Counted from the first letter of the stretch, positions 1 through 9,215 are shown. The stretch is 64,000 bases of DNA from Flectobacillus major DSM 103 (GCF_000427405.1 NZ_KE386491.1:4877303-4941302); one strand, 5' to 3'. The notes: generated by a model not told the origin, from the sequence alone. Numbers and translations: made by a program.

Positions 1-492
1 CTTTTTGCCTTAGTGGCTTTTATGGGCAATGCTCAACACAAAGACGACAAATCGAAAAGACCATCACCTCCGGCAGTTGCTTCGGCTACTGTAAATGGAG
101 CAAGTATCAAAATTGATTATAGCCAACCAGCTGTAAAAGGCCGTAATGTTTGGGCTGGCGACCTTGCCCCTTATGGCAAAGTATGGCGTACCGGTGCAAA
201 CGAAGCTACTGTTTTTGAAGTATCCAAAGACGTAACAGTAGAAGGAAAAGCCTTGAAAGCTGGAAAATATGCCTTGTTTTCGATTCCTAATGAAAAAGAA
301 TGGGTGATTATTTTTAATAAAAAATCGAATCAGTGGGGTGCATACGACTACAAAGAAGCAGACGATGCTCTAAGAGTAATTGTTCCAGCAAAGGCTCATG
401 ATTTTACAGAAAGATTTACTATTTCGGCAGCTAATTCAGGCAAAGTTACTTTGGCCTGGGACAAAGTTGCGGTAGATTTTACCGTAAAATAA
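1..492 (+). CDS. DUF2911 domain protein, exported (5' end outside window)
   Basis: The frame is open to the first base of the window and begins inside a hydrophobic stretch ending in Ala-Gln (about codons 11-12), which reads as the end of a signal peptide. A GTG at 13 is an internal Val codon rather than the start. The mature part has the features of the DUF2911 family of Bacteroidota: an Ala-rich start, a KGRNVWAG segment, a YGKVWRTGANEAT block and a Trp-rich centre (KEWVIIFNKKSNQWGAY). The biochemical role of the family is unknown; members are secreted or periplasmic. The 3' end is intact at 492 and a strong hairpin terminator lies about 200 bp downstream. Family call is fairly sure; no function is assigned. 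Confidence 0.8.
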   Translation, partial: LFALVAFMGNAQHKDDKSKRPSPPAVASATVNGASIKIDYSQPAVKGRNVWAGDLAPYGKVWRTGANEATVFEVSKDVTVEGKALKAGKYALFSIPNEKEWVIIFNKKSNQWGAYDYKEADDALRVIVPAKAHDFTERFTISAANSGKVTLAWDKVAVDFTVK

Positions 493-954
493 AGCTAGTA
501 ACCATATAAAGTGACTCTTATACCTTTTTAGGGATACCCGCTCGGCGGTGCTAGTAATATAAACATGAGTTATCCCGAATTTTAGGTAATATTAAAAGAG
601 AATATCTATTAGTATTTGTTGAGATTCATAAGGCCGTCAAGAGAACATTGAAGAGGCTTTTCAATTGCTCAAATGATAAAAAAATAGGAGCTAGGCGTTC
701 GAAAAACTATTTTCGAACGCCTTTTGCATGTTAAATCTCAGCATTGCATCTCTATGGGTGAAAATCATATTCAAAAATAATCACCCTTTTACTCTATTAT
801 CATTCACTAAATTAGGAGTGACTTATGTTTGTGTAGATTTTAGCCAAGAAAATTACTGAAATAGACGAATATTTTTTAAAAGTCTTTACTTTCAGTTAAA
901 TTTGAGAAACTAGCCCAAAGTCATCTTAATAAGGCTAGCCTTGTTATTACAACA
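493..954. other. Intergenic region of 462 bp
   Basis: No convincing open reading frame. The only clear element is the 12-bp hairpin at 694-721 followed by four T. The remaining AT-rich sequence presumably carries the promoter of the gene starting at 955, but no good TAnnTTTG box was seen. Confidence 0.5.
694..725 (+). terminator. Rho-independent terminator after the DUF2911 gene
   Basis: Perfect 12-bp stem (694-705 with 710-721), loop ACTA, then TTTT. The core GGCGnTCGAAAAACTA recurs in the hairpin at 11011-11056. Confidence 0.75.
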
Positions 955-2196
955 ATGAAATATATATTTCTATTAATTTCTCTTTTATTCTCAACCACTA
1001 TCAACGCTCAAACATTCTCTGCTCAAGTAGACCCACCTACTATTGGCAAGGTTTGTCCAGACTTTAGTGTGTCTATCATTACGCCTTCAGGAAACGAAAA
1101 AAATATTCAGCTTTCAGCTTTACGAGGCAAAGTTGTTATTCTTGAATTTTGGGCTACCTATTGTGCCCCATGTATTCCTTCATTGAGTCATTTTGAACGT
1201 ATCAAAAAGCAGTATGGCGATGCCGTAGAAATTATTGCTATTTCCGACGAGAATCGCGATAAAGTGGATACCTTTCTGAGTAAACGGAATTATCCTCATA
1301 TTTTATTTGGTATGGACTGGGGGCATCGCCTAAATGAATTATTTTTTCACCATTTTATACCTCATACCGTTGTTATCGATAAAAAAGGTGTTGTGAAAGC
1401 CTTTACTTCTCCTGAAGAAATTGATGCCGATATTGTAGGAAAGCTGGTGCGAAATCAACGAGTAGATATAGTAATGAAACAGGAGTTTCAACAACAAGCT
1501 ACGGCCACCAGTACCGTGTCGTCGGGTAGTGTTGTCAAGGCTAACCCAGTACAGGTTAGTAACCCCAACGAGCTACGGATTCAGCTAGGACAGTACGAAG
1601 AAGGACGCAGTACAGAATTTATAAAAGAGTCGGAAAACGAGTATAAATTTATTAATTGTACGCTTTTATTGATATATCAAATCTTGTATGAACAGAAGGC
1701 TAGTAGGCTCAAAGTAGAGCTAGATAACATGGCTAAATATACTTCAGAGCCAGCCAATCAATATTGTTTGAGTGTACATGTACCAGAATTTTTGGGCAAA
1801 ACGGTCAAGGATATTGCTATTGTACAATTAGAGCAGCTATTTCCGCTACGAGCCAAAATAGAACCCCGTAGCCAAACAGTGTTGGCACTGGAACGCTCAG
1901 ACGCTGCAGTAACCGTATCCAGTACCGATAGTACAGGGATTATTCAGAAAGGGTTGACAATAAAAGATTTAGTGAATTTTTTGGAAAGTAACCCACATTT
2001 GGTAAACAACTTGTCGGTGGTGAATAATACAGGTTTGGCCGATAGCACATTAATAGATTTAGATTGGTTTCAGAATTATTCAGACAGTGTGTCAAACAAG
2101 CTCAAGACGCTTGGTTTGAAAGCAGTAGAAAAGACCATGAACCTAGATTGTCTGATATTTTATGAAGATAAACGTAATCTTAAGGATACGCCATAA
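955..2196 (+). CDS. Secreted thioredoxin-like (TlpA/redoxin) protein with C-terminal DUF3738-like domain
   Basis: A 413-residue protein with an N-terminal signal peptide ending near residue 19. Residues about 30-165 form a TlpA/redoxin-type thioredoxin domain with the motif WATYCAPC (Cys70 and Cys73), so it is expected to act as a thiol-disulfide oxidoreductase in the periplasm. The C-terminal half (about 215-410) follows the DUF3738 pattern: a KFINCTLL start, a segment ending in VLALER, a GLTIKDLVNFLE block, a TGLADS..IDLDW block and a final GLKAVEKTM..DCLIFYED strand. DUF3738 is known from Acidobacteria and Bacteroidota and has no assigned activity. Redoxin call is firm; the C-terminal family is assigned by pattern only. 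It stands alone, with about 216 bp before the next gene. Confidence 0.78.
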   Translation: MKYIFLLISLLFSTTINAQTFSAQVDPPTIGKVCPDFSVSIITPSGNEKNIQLSALRGKVVILEFWATYCAPCIPSLSHFERIKKQYGDAVEIIAISDENRDKVDTFLSKRNYPHILFGMDWGHRLNELFFHHFIPHTVVIDKKGVVKAFTSPEEIDADIVGKLVRNQRVDIVMKQEFQQQATATSTVSSGSVVKANPVQVSNPNELRIQLGQYEEGRSTEFIKESENEYKFINCTLLLIYQILYEQKASRLKVELDNMAKYTSEPANQYCLSVHVPEFLGKTVKDIAIVQLEQLFPLRAKIEPRSQTVLALERSDAAVTVSSTDSTGIIQKGLTIKDLVNFLESNPHLVNNLSVVNNTGLADSTLIDLDWFQNYSDSVSNKLKTLGLKAVEKTMNLDCLIFYEDKRNLKDTP

Positions 2197-2412
2197 CGCT
2201 AATTTGAGATAGAATCTGTAAATTGGCAATCTGTTAGCGATACAAAAGAAACGCTTTGTTACGAATTTATTGTTGTATTTTTCTTAGAGAGTTGTTCAAT
2301 AATAAGTATTTTTACATAAGAATTTCCTTGTCAAATAGGAAAATTACCATCAAAAATCCGAAATCATTTTTTATCTTTACCCCGAAAATAATCAATTATT
2401 TACCTAAAAAAT

Positions 2413-2781
2413 ATGAAGAAAGTCCTCATCGCTGAAGATAGCTCAGTCATTCAAAACCTTGCTAAAAAGATTTTGGAATTCCAAAACTTTGAAATCCATT
2501 CTGTGAAAAATGGCCAACAGGTATTAGATGCAATGGAAAAAGAAGATTTCGATATTTTGTTGCTAGATATAAATATGCCTGTAATGGACGGTATGGAGTG
2601 TGCTAGAGCGGTGCGTTCGTTGAAAGACGAAGCCAAAGCGAAAATTCCAATGATTGCTATTACTGGAAATGCACGTAACTATACAATGGACGACTTCAAG
2701 GCTGCAGGTTTTGATGATATGTTGGCTAAACCATTGAACTTTGATTCACTGGTGGCTCAAGTAAAAGCTCTTACAGAGTAA
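2413..2781 (+). CDS. Single-domain response regulator (CheY-like receiver)
   Basis: 122 residues covering one receiver domain and nothing else. Conserved residues are visible: acidic pocket Glu8-Asp9, phosphoacceptor Asp52 in LLLDINMPVMDG, Thr84 in IAITGNA, and Lys106 in MLAKPLNF. Such stand-alone receivers relay phosphate from histidine kinases or bind output partners; no kinase or chemotaxis gene lies nearby, so the partner is unknown. A TATCTTTA sequence at 2372-2379 is close to the Bacteroidota -7 box and could serve this gene. The start is the ATG directly after an A-rich leader. Confidence 0.9.
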   Translation: MKKVLIAEDSSVIQNLAKKILEFQNFEIHSVKNGQQVLDAMEKEDFDILLLDINMPVMDGMECARAVRSLKDEAKAKIPMIAITGNARNYTMDDFKAAGFDDMLAKPLNFDSLVAQVKALTE

Positions 2782-2919
2782 TATTTCCCTTTACCCCTTT
2801 GTCCTCAAATCAAGGTAAAGCCCACCAAAGGATTAGCATGCCAAGTTAATCCTTTGGATTTTCTTGTTTAGTGATGTTAGGTTGGCAACAACAACCTAAT
2901 TCCCCAACTCCTTTTCTAC

Positions 2920-3681
2920 ATGAAAATTACCTTTCTTGGCACTGGTACTTCGCAGGGTGTTCCTGTAATTGCCTGCAATTGTGAAGTGTGTCGCTCATTA
3001 GATTATCGTGATAAACGTTTGCGTGTTTCGATTCACATTGAAGTGGATGGAAAAAGCTTGGTGATTGATGCTGGCCCAGATTTTCGTCAACAGATGTTGC
3101 GTGAACGTATCCATCAGCTTGATGCTGTCGTTTTTACACATGAACACAAAGACCACACCGCAGGGTTGGACGATGTAAGGGCGTACAATTTTTTCCAAAG
3201 AAAGGATATGCCTGTTTATGGCCGTGAGCAGGTTTTGGAACAAATCAAACAAGAGTTTGCTTATGCCTTTGCCGAAATAAGATACCCCGGCATTCCACAA
3301 ATTAATCTTAATACTATTACCAATAAACCCTTTGAAATAGAAGGAGTTAAGCTGACACCTATCGAAGTGTTGCATTTTAAGCTTCCTGTATTTGGCTACC
3401 GAATTGGCGATTTTACGTATATTACTGATGTAAACCATATTTCGGACGAAGAGCTACAGAAAGTGCGTGGCTCGAAGGTATTGGTACTTGGAGCTTTGCG
3501 AAAAGAAAAGCACTTGTCGCATTTTTCGCTTTCCGAGGCATTAGAAGTGATAGCAAAAGTAGCACCCCAAAAGGCTTATATTACGCATATTAGCCACCAA
3601 ATGGGCCTGCATAGTGAGGTAGAAGAAGAGCTACCAGCCAATGTTCGTTTGGCGTATGATGGTCTTAAAATTGAGTTATAA
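2920..3681 (+). CDS. MBL-fold metallo-hydrolase (PhnP-like)
   Basis: 253 residues of the metallo-beta-lactamase fold. The metal-binding signature FTHEHKDHTAG gives His74, His76, Asp78 and His79, with further ligands expected at the later His residues (VLHFK, ITHISHQ). An early Cys cluster (CNCEVC, Cys19-24) is typical of the PhnP and octanoyltransferase-associated branch, where it can bind a structural zinc. Members cleave phosphodiesters such as 5-phosphoribosyl 1,2-cyclic phosphate; here there is no phosphonate operon, so the substrate is unknown. The protein has no signal peptide and is cytoplasmic. It converges with the ABC exporter genes on the other strand. Confidence 0.85.
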   Translation: MKITFLGTGTSQGVPVIACNCEVCRSLDYRDKRLRVSIHIEVDGKSLVIDAGPDFRQQMLRERIHQLDAVVFTHEHKDHTAGLDDVRAYNFFQRKDMPVYGREQVLEQIKQEFAYAFAEIRYPGIPQINLNTITNKPFEIEGVKLTPIEVLHFKLPVFGYRIGDFTYITDVNHISDEELQKVRGSKVLVLGALRKEKHLSHFSLSEALEVIAKVAPQKAYITHISHQMGLHSEVEEELPANVRLAYDGLKIEL

Positions 3682-3721
3682 AAGGAGACGCTAAGGTAGG
3701 TTTGCTCAGAGAAAGGCTTTT

Positions 3722-3759
3722 GAAAAGAAAAAGGAATTGAAAGTAAAACCTTCAATTCC
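3722..3759 (-). terminator. Terminator of the ABC exporter genes
   Basis: A 9-bp stem (3733-3741 with 3751-3759). Read on the minus strand it is followed by a T-rich run (complement of 3722-3732), placing it just after the stop codon at 3809. Confidence 0.7.
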
Positions 3760-3808
3760 CCTTCGTAGCTGAATGATTACTGTAGCGTAGTTTATAATTG
3801 ATGCTTGC

Positions 3809-5134
3809 TTATCCTTTATAGAATATCCATTTTGACATTTCTTTCCAGCTTGGTTTTTTGCCATACATCAAAATACCCACACGGTAAATTTTGCCAGCCA
3901 ACCACGTTGTTCCTACAAAGCCCAAAACCAATAATGCCAGTGATAGGGCTATTTCCCAGTTAGATACCCCAAATGGTAAACGAACCATCATGTCGATAGG
4001 AGCAGTAAATGGAATAATAGAGGCCCAAAATGCCAGTGAACTATCAGGTTTTTGGATAATAAACTGAGCCAAGATAAACGATAAGATAATCGGAATTGTG
4101 ACGGGAAACATAAATTGCTGTGCTTCTGTTGGGCTTTCGACAGCCGAGCCAATAGCAGCAAACATCGAGCTATAAAGCAGGTATCCGCCAATATAATACA
4201 ACAAAAAGCAAAGAATCATTTTGCCTAAAGATACGTTCTCGATAGTTTGTGTAATGCCACTCAATGGGCTTTCTTCTTTGACACTTGTTTCAAATTTCTT
4301 GATTTCCTCTTTGCTCAATCCTGCTTTTACTTTGGCCTGTACTTTTTCTTCGATTTTGCTACTCATAATAGATGTAGCAATACTAGACGCTCCAAAGGTT
4401 AAAACTCCCCAAAGCAAAAATTGAGTAAGCCCCACCATACCAACACCAATAATTTTGCCGAGCATCAACTGAAATGGACGTACCGACGAAACCATCACCT
4501 CTATAATACGGTTGCTTTTTTCTTCAATAACACCATTCATTACTTGCGAGCCATACAAAAAAGCCGAAATATAAAGTAACATTCCGAAAAATCCACCTAG
4601 AATCATGGCTCCGCCAGAATTGCTACTTTTTTCACCGCCGTCTTCGCTGAGGGTAAATGTTTGAGCATCTATATTAATTTTGTTGTCTTCCAATACCTTG
4701 AGGTTGATACCTGCCTGAGTGAGTTTTATGTTGCGGAGCTCACTCTGAATTTTGCTTTGAATACCATGTTGTGTGCCAATACCAACGGTTTTTTTACCAA
4801 TAATTTGTACACCTTTTGGATTAGAAATAATATCTTTTTCGATATGTACCAATACATCATCTTTGCTTTTGATGAGGTCTTTTTTAGCTTCTTCAAAAGT
4901 TTTATTTTTGAAAATATAGGTAAAATCGCCTTCAGACTTGATTTTGTCTTTGAATAGGCCACTTTCGTCAATAATAACGACATTTTTGCTGTCGTCTGAG
5001 TTGAGGAATAAATACACAGGAATGGTGTATACCGCCGCTATAAGAAAAGGTACAAGGATAGAGGCTATCCAGAAAGACTTCTTTTTTACCCTTGTTGTGT
5101 ATTCACGTTGTATAATTAATAAAATCTTATCCAT
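3809..5134 (-). CDS. ABC-2 type transporter permease (NatB-like)
   Basis: 441-residue integral membrane protein. One N-terminal helix (residues about 22-45) is followed by a large extracytoplasmic domain of about 130 residues and then a cluster of five or six helices from about residue 175 on, including the motif VMNGVIEEKSNRIIEVMVSSVRP that marks the ABC-2/NatB/CcmB-like permease superfamily. It would pair with the ATPase encoded just upstream in the same direction (50 bp apart) to form an exporter. NatAB of Bacillus exports sodium; the substrate here cannot be read from sequence. Confidence 0.87.
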   Translation of the reverse strand: MDKILLIIQREYTTRVKKKSFWIASILVPFLIAAVYTIPVYLFLNSDDSKNVVIIDESGLFKDKIKSEGDFTYIFKNKTFEEAKKDLIKSKDDVLVHIEKDIISNPKGVQIIGKKTVGIGTQHGIQSKIQSELRNIKLTQAGINLKVLEDNKINIDAQTFTLSEDGGEKSSNSGGAMILGGFFGMLLYISAFLYGSQVMNGVIEEKSNRIIEVMVSSVRPFQLMLGKIIGVGMVGLTQFLLWGVLTFGASSIATSIMSSKIEEKVQAKVKAGLSKEEIKKFETSVKEESPLSGITQTIENVSLGKMILCFLLYYIGGYLLYSSMFAAIGSAVESPTEAQQFMFPVTIPIILSFILAQFIIQKPDSSLAFWASIIPFTAPIDMMVRLPFGVSNWEIALSLALLVLGFVGTTWLAGKIYRVGILMYGKKPSWKEMSKWIFYKG

Positions 5135-5184
5135 GTCAATATGATTTAGCTTGTTTTGGTAAAAGTTGAAAAGGTTATTATTGT

Positions 5185-6108
5185 TTAAAGAATGGCATTG
5201 GCATCTTTGCCCACAACCTTAATAAATATTTCATTGAATGAAGGAATATTTTCGTTGAAACCTTTCAGTTCTACTTGCTGAATCACCTCGCTAATAAGTT
5301 GGTTTATACCTACACCGTTTTCTAAGCGAATATGGGCCCTTTGTAAACCATCGCCTAAGTGGGTTTGGCTCAAAATCTGGAAAGAAGCAGGAAGGCTAGT
5401 GAGGTTACCTGTAAAGTCGAGGGTATAGGAGTTGTCTCTAAAACGATTTTTAACTTCTTTCTTTTCGCCATGCAATACTACTTTCGACTTATTGATTAAG
5501 GCAATATTGTCGCAAAGTTCTTCTACCGACTCCATACGGTGTGTAGAAAATATAATAGTTGAGCCTTTTTGTTTTAAGGCCAAAATTTCGTCTTTGAGCA
5601 AATTGGCATTAATAGGGTCAAAGCCCGAAAAGGGTTCGTCCAAGATAATCAATTTGGGGTCGTGAACAATAGTAGCGATAAACTGGGTTTTTTGCTGCAT
5701 CCCTTTCGACAAGTCCTCAACGTTTTTGCCCCACCATTCTTTAATATCGAATTTGACAAACCATTGTTTTAGCTTTTCGGTAGCTTCGCTTTTCGACATT
5801 CCTTTGAGTTGGGCAAGATATAACAATTGCTCGCCAACTTTCATCTTTTTATAAAGGCCACGTTCTTCGGGCAAATAGCCAATATCTTCAACATGTTTGG
5901 GTTGTAGAGGTTGGCCATCTAGCAAAATTTGACCTTCGTCGGGTCCTGTAATTTGGTTGATAATACGGATTAAAGATGTTTTGCCCGCACCGTTGGGGCC
6001 AAGCAGGCCAAAGATAGAGCCATGTGGCACTTGAATACTAACGCCACTAAGTGCAGTGTGGTCGGCATAACGCTTTACAACGTTTTGTGCCTCTAAGATA
6101 TAAGACAT
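5185..6108 (-). CDS. ABC transporter ATP-binding protein (NatA-like)
   Basis: 307 residues when started at the ATG at 6106-6108 (MSYILEAQNV...). This is preferred to an in-frame start 42 bp upstream because the ATPase fold begins at once. Walker A GPNGAGKT (residues 37-44), signature LSKGM, Walker B LIILDEPFSGFDP and the H-loop STHRM are all intact. The C-terminal 80 residues form the extension usual in drug/sodium exporters of the DrrA/NatA group. It is the energising partner of the permease encoded at 3809-5134. Confidence 0.9.
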   Translation of the reverse strand: MSYILEAQNVVKRYADHTALSGVSIQVPHGSIFGLLGPNGAGKTSLIRIINQITGPDEGQILLDGQPLQPKHVEDIGYLPEERGLYKKMKVGEQLLYLAQLKGMSKSEATEKLKQWFVKFDIKEWWGKNVEDLSKGMQQKTQFIATIVHDPKLIILDEPFSGFDPINANLLKDEILALKQKGSTIIFSTHRMESVEELCDNIALINKSKVVLHGEKKEVKNRFRDNSYTLDFTGNLTSLPASFQILSQTHLGDGLQRAHIRLENGVGINQLISEVIQQVELKGFNENIPSFNEIFIKVVGKDANAIL

Positions 6109-6171
6109 AGGATACTGGTTTAGTTTTGGGTATGAGTCGCTTGGTAGCACTGATAATTACACTACAAAAGA

Positions 6172-6216
6172 AAAAGAGTTTGCCAAAAAGTGTTATTTTT
6201 TTTGACAAACTCTTTT
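6172..6216 (-). terminator. Terminator of the Lys/Ala/Glu-rich protein gene
   Basis: Inverted repeat of about 17 bp with one mismatch (arms near 6172-6190 and 6197-6216), rich in A on one side and T on the other. It lies just after the stop at 6238 on the minus strand and before the ABC ATPase start. Confidence 0.65.
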
Positions 6217-6237
6217 ATTATAATGATAGAAGGCTAA

Positions 6238-6648
6238 TTATGCGATTTCTTCAGGAGTGGTTTCTGCATCTTCGGGAGTACTTTCTGGAGCGGAATCTTT
6301 TTTGCTAGCAGCTTTTTTAGATTTCTTAGTAGATGGTTCTTCTGTCGTAGATTCAGCGTTGGTAACAAGGGCAATTTTGGCATTAAGTGCTGTTTTTTCA
6401 GCTTCTTTAGCTTTGGCTTTTGCTACTTTTTTCGATTGTTCTTTTACCTTTTCAGCAGCTTTTTTTTCAGCTTTTTCTTTGGCTTCTTCTTCTTCTTTTT
6501 GAAGCTTAGTGAATTTTTTTACTACATCTTCAGTGGCTTTGTCAACAGCTTTTACTAATTTTTTAGCACTTTTTTCATTCAAACCTTTCAGTTTAGACAA
6601 AACGCTCGCTGATATTTCATCGAAAAGTTTCTTTTTATCAGATTTCAT
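6238..6648 (-). CDS. Lys/Ala/Glu-rich coiled-coil protein, unknown function
   Basis: 136 residues of strongly biased composition. Residues 1-50 look like an ordered helical region (KKLFDEISASVLSKLKGLNE...). Residues about 50-90 are an almost continuous charged coiled coil of E/K/A. The tail (about 95-136) is disordered and rich in S, T, P, E and K, similar in style to histone-H1-like or nucleoid-associated tails, but no HU or H-NS fold is visible. No signal peptide. It has its own downstream hairpin and appears monocistronic. The open frame, good ATG and downstream terminator support a real gene; function is not known. Confidence 0.7.
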   Translation of the reverse strand: MKSDKKKLFDEISASVLSKLKGLNEKSAKKLVKAVDKATEDVVKKFTKLQKEEEEAKEKAEKKAAEKVKEQSKKVAKAKAKEAEKTALNAKIALVTNAESTTEEPSTKKSKKAASKKDSAPESTPEDAETTPEEIA

Positions 6649-6815
6649 AACGTATTAATATTAAAATATTGTTAAATAATTATTAAGAAATCGAAAGTAT
6701 AAAAATGCCCAAAGGGAAAAAAGTTTTTTGTGTTAAGTTTTCAATTTGGGCAAAAAATTTAACATTAGAGACTGATTTGTGTCGATGAAACTCAGTATGT
6801 CAATCGATTACTAAG

Positions 6816-7346
6816 TTATTTCATAATACCAGCTACATAATGCCAACTAATAATACCAGCAGTTACCGAAATATTCAGTGAATGCTTAGTGCCATATTGG
6901 GGTATTTCGAGGCACAAATCGGCTTGTTTTACTACCTGTTCGTTTACGCCAAAAACTTCGTTTCCAAAAACAAAAGCATACTTTTGGGCTTGGGTAGGTT
7001 GGAAGTCCAACAATGAGGTACTACCTTCTACTTGTTCAATTGCGGCTACTATATATCCTTGTGCTTGTAATTGCTTGGTAAGTTCTACGACATCCGACGC
7101 ATATTCCCAAGCTACCGTTTCATCTGCACCGAGGGCAGTTTTTTGGATGTCTCGATGAGGAGGCGTTGCGGTAATACCACATAAATATACTTTTTCAACC
7201 TTGAAGGCATCGGCTGTTCTGAATACCGAGCCTACGTTGTTCATACTACGAATATCGTCGAGTATCAAAATATAAGGAAGCTTTTCAGTTGCCTTAAACT
7301 CTTCGGCCGACAAGCGATTAAGCTCTTCCATTGATAATTTACGCAT
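6816..7346 (-). CDS. TrmH/SpoU-family RNA methyltransferase
   Basis: 176 residues covering the SPOUT catalytic domain without an N-terminal substrate-binding domain. All three SpoU motifs are present: motif 1 NNVGSVFRTADAF, motif 2 FVFGNEVFGV, and motif 3 IPQYGTKHSLNISVTAGI, which form the knotted SAM site. Members 2'-O-methylate ribose in tRNA (Gm18, Cm/Um34) or rRNA; the short length resembles tRNA enzymes, but the target nucleotide is not predictable. Cytoplasmic. A TACCTTTG box lies on the minus strand at 7372-7379, about 25 bp ahead of the ATG. Confidence 0.88.
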   Translation of the reverse strand: MRKLSMEELNRLSAEEFKATEKLPYILILDDIRSMNNVGSVFRTADAFKVEKVYLCGITATPPHRDIQKTALGADETVAWEYASDVVELTKQLQAQGYIVAAIEQVEGSTSLLDFQPTQAQKYAFVFGNEVFGVNEQVVKQADLCLEIPQYGTKHSLNISVTAGIISWHYVAGIMK

Positions 7347-7713
7347 AATTTTCTAATTATTATAATTTATGCAAAGGTAAGCTTTTCACATCTGAAAATA
7401 ACCAAATTTGATACAAGGTATTGGAAAATGCCATTTTGGGTTGGTGGTTTCGGAATATGGGTAGTGCGGTGGTCTTGCTGATTTAGTATTTCTGATGTGG
7501 GATTTGGGTCAAATGGCTATATTATTGATTTTGGCCGTGTAATAAGACTAATAAATCAGAAATTTTGCCATTTTTTATCCCGCTAAAATACGCACGATAA
7601 GCATACTTATTGTAGGCTTGATATTGTGGGTTACCAATCAACCGCAGTTTTTAGTATGATAAAAATCATTTTTGAGGAAGTACAATCGGGGTAGTTTTGA
7701 GGAAATATTTGGA
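7347..7713. other. Divergent intergenic region of 367 bp
   Basis: Separates the methyltransferase gene (minus) from hemN (plus). Only the minus-strand TACCTTTG box at 7372-7379 stands out. I looked for an FNR-type TTGAT-N4-ATCAA site for the anaerobic enzyme HemN and did not find one. Confidence 0.4.
7372..7379 (-). promoter_or_regulatory. Candidate -7 box for the TrmH-like gene
   Basis: TACCTTTG on the minus strand matches TAnnTTTG. A TTTG lies 23 nt further upstream, slightly longer than the usual spacing. Confidence 0.5.
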
Positions 7714-9084
7714 ATGGCTATGGCTCAAAATCTTATTCAAAAATACAACGTTCCTGGTCCTCGATACACCAGCTACCCAACAGTACCCTTCTGGCAAGCA
7801 TCTACTTTTAGCGAAGAGCATTGGCTCGAAAGTCTGAAAAAGAGTTTTGCCAAAAGCAATGCCAGCGAAGGAATAAGCCTTTATATTCATTTGCCTTATT
7901 GCGAAAGCTTGTGTACTTTTTGTGGCTGTAATAAACGTATTACCCGAAACCATCAGGTAGAAAAACCTTATATTAATGCTTTGTTGAAGGAATGGCGTTT
8001 GTATTTGGCAATATTGCCTACCAAACCCAAAATAACAGAGATTCATTTTGGTGGAGGAACACCTAGCTTTTTTAGTCCCGAAAATTTGCAGTTTTTGGTA
8101 AAGGAATTGCTCCAAACTACCGAGCTGTCGGACGAAATAGCATTTGGTTTTGAAGGACACCCCAATAATACCTCAGCCGAACACCTTCAGGTATTGTACG
8201 ATGCAGGCTTCCGACGGGTAAGTTATGGCGTACAGGATTATGATTTTACCGTACAAACGGCTATTCATCGTTTTCAGCCTTTCGAGCAGGTCGAAAAAGT
8301 AACACAACTTAGTAGAGCTATTGGCTATCAGTCTATTAGCCATGATTTGGTATTTGGCTTGCCTTTCCAGACGTTGGCTAGCATGACCGACACCATTCAG
8401 AAAACCCTACTTTTACAACCCGACCGTATAGCCTTTTATTCGTATGCTCATGTGCCTTGGATAAAAGGCAATGGCCAGCGAGGCTTTAAGGATGATGACT
8501 TGCCAAGCCCCGAACTCAAACGGCAGTTGTACGAATTAGGTAGAGCTTTGTTAGAAGCCAATGGGTATCAGGAAATAGGTATGGATCATTTTGCCCTAAA
8601 AACCGACTCGATGTACAAAGCTCAAATAGCAGGAAAACTCAATCGTAACTTTATGGGCTATACTACTACCCAAACCAAGGTGTTGATAGGATTGGGGGTA
8701 TCGTCGATTAGCGATTCATGGACCGCTTTTGCTCAAAATGTAAAAGAAATAGATGCGTATTTGGCCATGCTCGAACAAAATCAATTGCCTTTGCATCGTG
8801 GACATATCCTGAATGAAGAAGACCTTTTTATTCGTGAACAAATCCTGAATTTGATTTGCCGTTTTCACACAACTTGGCAAAACAACGACTGGACTTTGAC
8901 CGAAAAAAAGGCTTTGATAGAACGACTCACCCCTTTTGTGGATGATAACCTTATTATATTGCACGATAATAGCGTAGAAGTATTAGACGCAGGAAAGGCA
9001 TTTATTCGCAATATTTGTATGGCTTTTGACAAAAGGATGATTCGTGAAAACCCCAAACATCAATTGTTTTCTAAAACCATATAG
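7714..9084 (+). CDS. hemN: Oxygen-independent coproporphyrinogen III oxidase
   Basis: 456 residues from the ATG at 7714, with a GAGGA sequence about 11 nt upstream; an in-frame upstream extension to 7672 lacks family similarity. HemN is a radical-SAM enzyme converting coproporphyrinogen III to protoporphyrinogen IX without oxygen. The cluster motif PYCESLCTFCGC gives Cys63, Cys67 and Cys70 for the 4Fe-4S cluster and the extra Cys72 typical of genuine HemN. The opening PGPRYTSYPT and the segment FGGGTPSF (SAM binding) also match true HemN rather than the HemW relatives. The length fits the E. coli enzyme. It suggests growth under low oxygen although the window also encodes catalase. Confidence 0.93.
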   Translation: MAMAQNLIQKYNVPGPRYTSYPTVPFWQASTFSEEHWLESLKKSFAKSNASEGISLYIHLPYCESLCTFCGCNKRITRNHQVEKPYINALLKEWRLYLAILPTKPKITEIHFGGGTPSFFSPENLQFLVKELLQTTELSDEIAFGFEGHPNNTSAEHLQVLYDAGFRRVSYGVQDYDFTVQTAIHRFQPFEQVEKVTQLSRAIGYQSISHDLVFGLPFQTLASMTDTIQKTLLLQPDRIAFYSYAHVPWIKGNGQRGFKDDDLPSPELKRQLYELGRALLEANGYQEIGMDHFALKTDSMYKAQIAGKLNRNFMGYTTTQTKVLIGLGVSSISDSWTAFAQNVKEIDAYLAMLEQNQLPLHRGHILNEEDLFIREQILNLICRFHTTWQNNDWTLTEKKALIERLTPFVDDNLIILHDNSVEVLDAGKAFIRNICMAFDKRMIRENPKHQLFSKTI

Positions 9085-9087
9085 TAA

Positions 9088-9126
9088 AATAGCGTTGCTC
9101 GCAAACAAACAGCGGGTAACGCTATT
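9088..9126 (+). terminator. Possible terminator of hemN
   Basis: Arms 9088-9102 and 9112-9126 form a 15-bp stem with two mismatches, right after the hemN stop. No T run follows, so termination is uncertain. Confidence 0.35.
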
Positions 9127-9150
9127 GCTCTAAAAAGCCACTCAACAAGT

Positions 9151-9182
9151 TTTGCCAACCGTAGATTTATTTATTATCTTTG
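9151..9182 (+). promoter_or_regulatory. Promoter of the tnaA leader region
   Basis: TTTG at 9151-9154, a 20-nt spacer, then TATCTTTG at 9175-9182. This is a near-ideal Bacteroidota promoter. Transcription would begin around 9189, leaving about 400 nt of leader ahead of tnaA. Confidence 0.55.
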
Positions 9183-9215
9183 AAATAGATTTCATGTTTA
9201 TAACTGAAAACTTCA

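Noticed and set aside
2998-3438. 146-codon frame on the minus strand
   Set aside because: Lies wholly inside the MBL hydrolase gene, whose motifs are intact; composition is not protein-like.
7560-7713. FNR/CRP-type site upstream of hemN
   Set aside because: TTGAT and ATCAA occur but the spacing is far too long for the known palindrome.
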